From NCBI GenBank assembly GCA_023431185.1, contig JAEYXS010000006.1, forward strand, positions 1 to 16,666: a stretch of 16,666 nt of DNA. Reading direction: 5' to 3'. Position 1 is the first letter of the stretch; every line of letters starts with the position of its first letter. Under the pieces are notes generated by a model. That model searched no databases. It was given only the letters and a program-made list of their open reading frames with translations, and was not told the origin of the DNA. Shown piece by piece: positions 13,736-16,666 of the stretch. This stretch comes from Verrucomicrobiota bacterium (GTDB lineage Bacteria; Verrucomicrobiota; Verrucomicrobiia; Limisphaerales; JAEYXS01). The translations under genes were made by a program, and so were the position numbers.

Positions 13736-14248
13736 TCAAGGCGTTGTCTGCTTCGTCGCCTTCGCTTGCCGTTGGCTCCATAGCATCACCACTATTGCCC
13801 CCACCCCGAACACCTTCGCGCCCATGGTTCCGAACACCACCGTCGCATTGAACCACATGAACGCCAGATAGCCCTGCGTGGCCATGCTCAACCACTTCGC
13901 CCGGGTAAGATAACTCTCCTTCGCCAGCGTCAGCCACAGCGCATCCCCCAGCCAGATCAGTACCAGCAGATAGTTGAGCCACACGCCTCCGCCCCATTCC
14001 CAGCCCATTAATTCCTTCGTCTGCCTCGCCGTATCGATGACTGCAGCCGCATGACTCCATTGGTGGCGAAAATGAAAAGCGACCACCACATGCACCAGCA
14101 TCAGGCAGGCGCCAAACAGCCAGCACCTCGCTGCCCACACTGTCCAACTGCCCTGACGCAAGCGGATACACACCGCCAGCACATAGCCAAACCCGGTTAG
14201 CCAGGCCGTGGCGATGATGCCTAGATCAGGTGTGTTCAATGCCTCCAA
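13736..14248 (-). CDS. Multi-pass membrane protein, unknown function, His-rich loop
   Basis: A 170-residue protein with predicted helices at about 11-28, 40-60, 89-107, 123-139 and 141-157. A distinctive polar block between the second and third helices, HVVVAFHFRHQWSHAAAV (53-70) then TARQTKELMGWEWGGGVWLNY (73-93), contains His 53, 59, 62 and 66 and conserved-looking Trp/Gly residues; I recall similar unnamed proteins in Planctomycetota and Verrucomicrobiota but no assigned function. Clustered His next to membrane helices could bind metal or heme; this is only a suggestion. The start is TTG 14248 because no ATG or GTG occurs in frame upstream before the preceding gene; a second TTG at 14239 has GGAGG only 2 nt before it, too close. 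It begins 37 bp after the hybrid kinase stop on the same strand, so they probably share a transcript. It converges with the GyrI-like gene with 21 bp between stops. Confidence 0.72.
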   Translation of the reverse strand: MEALNTPDLGIIATAWLTGFGYVLAVCIRLRQGSWTVWAARCWLFGACLMLVHVVVAFHFRHQWSHAAAVIDTARQTKELMGWEWGGGVWLNYLLVLIWLGDALWLTLAKESYLTRAKWLSMATQGYLAFMWFNATVVFGTMGAKVFGVGAIVVMLWSQRQAKATKQTTP

Positions 14249-14285
14249 GGTAACCGCATCGTGAAGCCAAAGGAAAGCCCCGTGC

Positions 14286-16666
14286 CTACTCCTTCGCCGT
14301 CTCCGTATCGCCCAACCGCACCGCCACCAGCCGTTTCAGCTCTAGCAACTTCAGTTCCAAAGTCGGGATCATTTCCTGCGCCTGGTCCAGCTTTTGATCT
14401 TTCACCAGATCTTCCATCTGCCGCGCCACTGCGACCATCGCCGGACTGCCGATGGTGGCTGAAGATCCTTTGATCATATGCGCCAGCCGTTCCGCACTCG
14501 TCGCGTCCTTGACCTCCAAAGCCCGGCGCAACTCTTTCAATCGCTCGGGCAGGTCCTGCATGAAGACACCCAAGATCTCGCGAACCAGAAAATCATCATC
14601 CCCGTAGCGTTCGCGCAACTCGGCTTCATCCCATACCACTCCCTCATTGGTGGACGGCTCCGGCGCTGGCTGGACAGGTTCCATGATTTTACTGCCCCCT
14701 TTATGCCACCGCTGGATGATTTCTGCAAGTTGCTGCGGATGAATGGGCTTGGACAGAAAATCATTCATCCCCGCCTGCAAACAACGCTCCCGGTTCCCGC
14801 CCGTGACGTTGGCCGTCAGCGCGATGATGGTGATGTCCGGATCCAACACTCCCGATCCTTTCGCCCGAATCCTTTGCGTAGCCTCATATCCATCCACCTC
14901 CGGCATCTGGCAATCCATCAGCACAAGATCATAAGGCACGACTCTTAATGACTCGACTGCTTCATGGCCATTTGCCACGGCATCTGCCCGGTGCCCCAGG
15001 CGCTCCAAAATGGCCTGCGCCACCATTTGGTTGGCCACGTTGTCATCCGCTACCAAGATACGCAAACGGCGCTCGGACATCTTGAGTTTGCTCTCCTCCA
15101 TCACCTTCACCAACTCGGTGGAAGAAGCCTCCAAGTCCGGCCGGTAAAGACAGATGAGCGAGGCGTAGAGGGGCAGTTGCTTCACCGGCTTCGTGAGCGA
15201 ATCACAGAACACTTCACCGATGAGCGGTTCCACCGTTTTCTTCCCCGCGATCGTCGTCAGGGCGATGATGTCCGTGCTCGCTCCGTCTTCCTCCCGCTTG
15301 GCCTGTTGGGCCAGTTCCACCATCGGCATGTCTTCGCACTCGCCATCCATCAGCACGAGGTCATACGGCTTCTTTTCCGTTCGCGCCTTGCGCAATAATT
15401 CCAGCGTCAGCTTCGCATTCAGAGAGGTCACCACTTCAAAACCCCATGCCTCCAGCAGGTCCGCCAGGAAGGTCCGCTGCGTGGCGCCTCGCGCGATCAC
15501 CAAAGCCCGCCGGTCTTGGAACAGCCGCTCAAATTTCACCGTCTTCTCCGCTGACGTCCCCGGCTCCAGCTTCAGGCTGAACCAGAAGTTCGACCCGACC
15601 CCTTCCGTGCTGTCCACGCCGAGTTGCCCGTTCATGAGCTCCACCAACCGCTTCACGATGGACAACCCCAACCCCGTCCCGCCATACCGCCGCGTCGTCG
15701 AGGCATCAGCTTGTGTGAACGGCGTAAACAGCATGCCGATTTTTTGAGCCGGGATACCGATGCCCGTGTCTTTGACGTCCACCCGCAAGTGCATCTGGCC
15801 GTTATCACCCGCTTCCACCCGGACGCGGAGGATCACCTCCCCCTTGGCCGTGAACTTCACTGCATTGCTCATCAAATTGATGAGTATCTGGCGGATTCGG
15901 CCCGGATCCCCCTTGAAGTTCACCGGCAACAGCGGATCGATGTCGCAGACCAGTTCCACGCCTTTTTCCTGCGCCTTCACCGCCATGAGTTCCGCAACCT
16001 CCTCGATCAATGCGCGTAAATCGAAGTCCACTTGCTCCAGTTCCAGTTTGCCCGCTTCCACTTTCGAGAAATCAAGGATGTCATTGATGATGCCTAACAG
16101 GCTCTCCCCGCTCGACCGCACCAGTTCCGCATGCCGCCGCTGTTGCTGGTTCAACGGGCTGTCCAGCAACAGGCCCGTCATGCCGATGACCCCGTTCATC
16201 GGCGTCCTGATTTCATGGCTCATGATGGCCAGGAACTCGTCCTTCGCCCGCGAAGCTTGCCGCGCCCGGGCCTCCTCTTCCGAAGATCGTCGGGCAAAAT
16301 AAGCCAGCACCCCGGTCAGCACGGAAAAGGCGCCGCCGATCAACAACACATAGAGTGAACTGCGCCACGCTGTCAGCACCAGCCGTTGGTGCTGCGGGGT
16401 CAATTCTATCAGCCAAGTCTGGTTCGCCAGCGTCAAAGGCACGCTAGTCTTCCAGCGGTTCACGAGCCGTCCCGGTTCCGCCTTGCTCGCGAATACCGTG
16501 GAGCCGCCCTCGTTCACTGCCAAACGGAAATCGGAGAGAAACGCCGGATGTGCCAACTCCCTCATCAGGTCATCCCAGGCAAATACGAAACCAATGAACC
16601 CGTTGAACTCATCCCCCTTGTAAACCGGTTCATAGACCAAAAACCCTTTCCCCCCCTGCACCAGTT
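14286..16666 (-). CDS. Hybrid sensor histidine kinase (CHASE end, HisKA-HATPase-REC-REC-HPt), 5' end beyond window
   Basis: A BarA-like phosphorelay kinase whose N-terminus lies outside; residue numbers here count from the codon at 16661. Visible order: end of a periplasmic CHASE-type sensor (GKGFLVYEPVY, 4-14, to about 95), a transmembrane helix (102-122), HisKA with H149 in SHEIRTPMNG, HATPase_c (about 248-365) with N266 of the N box, DTGIGIP and GGTGLGLSI, then two receivers and an HPt. Receiver 1 (about 384-505) keeps D439 and K491 but has lost the acidic pair at its start (ALVIARG), so it is probably a pseudo-receiver. Receiver 2 (532-652) is canonical: DD 539-540, phosphoacceptor D583 in LMDCQMP, T617, K638. 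The HPt (about 690-785) has H728 in AHMIKGSS. Such proteins pass phosphate His-Asp-His to a separate response regulator; none is encoded in the window. The membrane protein 37 bp downstream may be co-expressed. Confidence 0.93.
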   Translation of the reverse strand, partial: LVQGGKGFLVYEPVYKGDEFNGFIGFVFAWDDLMRELAHPAFLSDFRLAVNEGGSTVFASKAEPGRLVNRWKTSVPLTLANQTWLIELTPQHQRLVLTAWRSSLYVLLIGGAFSVLTGVLAYFARRSSEEEARARQASRAKDEFLAIMSHEIRTPMNGVIGMTGLLLDSPLNQQQRRHAELVRSSGESLLGIINDILDFSKVEAGKLELEQVDFDLRALIEEVAELMAVKAQEKGVELVCDIDPLLPVNFKGDPGRIRQILINLMSNAVKFTAKGEVILRVRVEAGDNGQMHLRVDVKDTGIGIPAQKIGMLFTPFTQADASTTRRYGGTGLGLSIVKRLVELMNGQLGVDSTEGVGSNFWFSLKLEPGTSAEKTVKFERLFQDRRALVIARGATQRTFLADLLEAWGFEVVTSLNAKLTLELLRKARTEKKPYDLVLMDGECEDMPMVELAQQAKREEDGASTDIIALTTIAGKKTVEPLIGEVFCDSLTKPVKQLPLYASLICLYRPDLEASSTELVKVMEESKLKMSERRLRILVADDNVANQMVAQAILERLGHRADAVANGHEAVESLRVVPYDLVLMDCQMPEVDGYEATQRIRAKGSGVLDPDITIIALTANVTGGNRERCLQAGMNDFLSKPIHPQQLAEIIQRWHKGGSKIMEPVQPAPEPSTNEGVVWDEAELRERYGDDDFLVREILGVFMQDLPERLKELRRALEVKDATSAERLAHMIKGSSATIGSPAMVAVARQMEDLVKDQKLDQAQEMIPTLELKLLELKRLVAVRLGDTETAKE

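Noticed and set aside
14286..16666. Possible frameshift or duplication giving two receivers in the hybrid kinase
   Set aside because: The frame is continuous, and the tandem receiver-receiver-HPt layout is a known hybrid-kinase architecture.
1..16666. Mobile element, CRISPR array, phage or defence genes
   Set aside because: I found no transposase, integrase, terminal inverted repeats, regularly spaced repeats or defence-type motifs; gene content and composition look uniform.

Overview
The window is GC-rich bacterial chromosomal DNA, most likely from the Verrucomicrobiota (Pedosphaera/Limisphaerales-like). This is an inference from gene content: an LL-diaminopimelate aminotransferase (the lysine route also known from Verrucomicrobium and Chlamydia), a HEAT-repeat lipoprotein-like membrane protein, a Ser/Thr kinase with a large outer domain, an FHA-GAF protein, and weak or absent Shine-Dalgarno sequences with several GTG/TTG starts. 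I see no rRNA, tRNA, CRISPR array, insertion sequence, integrase or phage gene. It reads as an ordinary chromosomal segment made of short, independent transcription units on both strands.

Layout. (1) 1-931, plus strand: the end of a formylglycine-generating-enzyme-fold protein overlaps by 4 bp a SCO-type copper lipoprotein; together they look like the tail of a copper-protein maturation operon. (2) 1087-4453, minus strand: a P1B-4 metal-exporting ATPase followed by a HEAT-repeat membrane protein. (3) 4454-4660: a divergent intergenic region with three inverted repeats. (4) 4661-5434, plus strand: a small secreted protein and a small membrane protein, abutting with no gap. (5) 5451-8802: an FHA-GAF protein (minus) and a Ser/Thr kinase (plus) diverge from an 88-bp gap; this is a phospho-signalling pair in which the kinase carries a predicted periplasmic carbohydrate-binding-like sandwich plus a glycosidase-type beta-propeller. 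(6) 9008-10652, plus strand: a UspB-like small membrane protein and dapL, closed by a very clear intrinsic terminator. (7) 10742-13078, minus strand: a CPA2 cation/proton antiporter with two TrkA-C domains but no TrkA-N domain. (8) 13211-13714, plus strand: a GyrI-like effector-binding protein. (9) 13736-16666, minus strand: a hybrid histidine kinase running off the right edge, followed 37 bp later by a small multi-pass membrane protein.

The genes do not form one pathway. Three themes stand out: metal handling (SCO, P1B-4 ATPase), envelope-to-cytoplasm signalling (Ser/Thr kinase with FHA reader; CHASE-type hybrid histidine kinase), and ion homeostasis (antiporter). The most unusual items are the kinase with an extracytoplasmic glycosidase-like sensor facing an FHA-GAF gene, the P1B-4 ATPase with a cysteine-bearing N-terminal extension, and the dyads in the region upstream of that ATPase. 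All functional assignments come from motif reading; no database search was possible.
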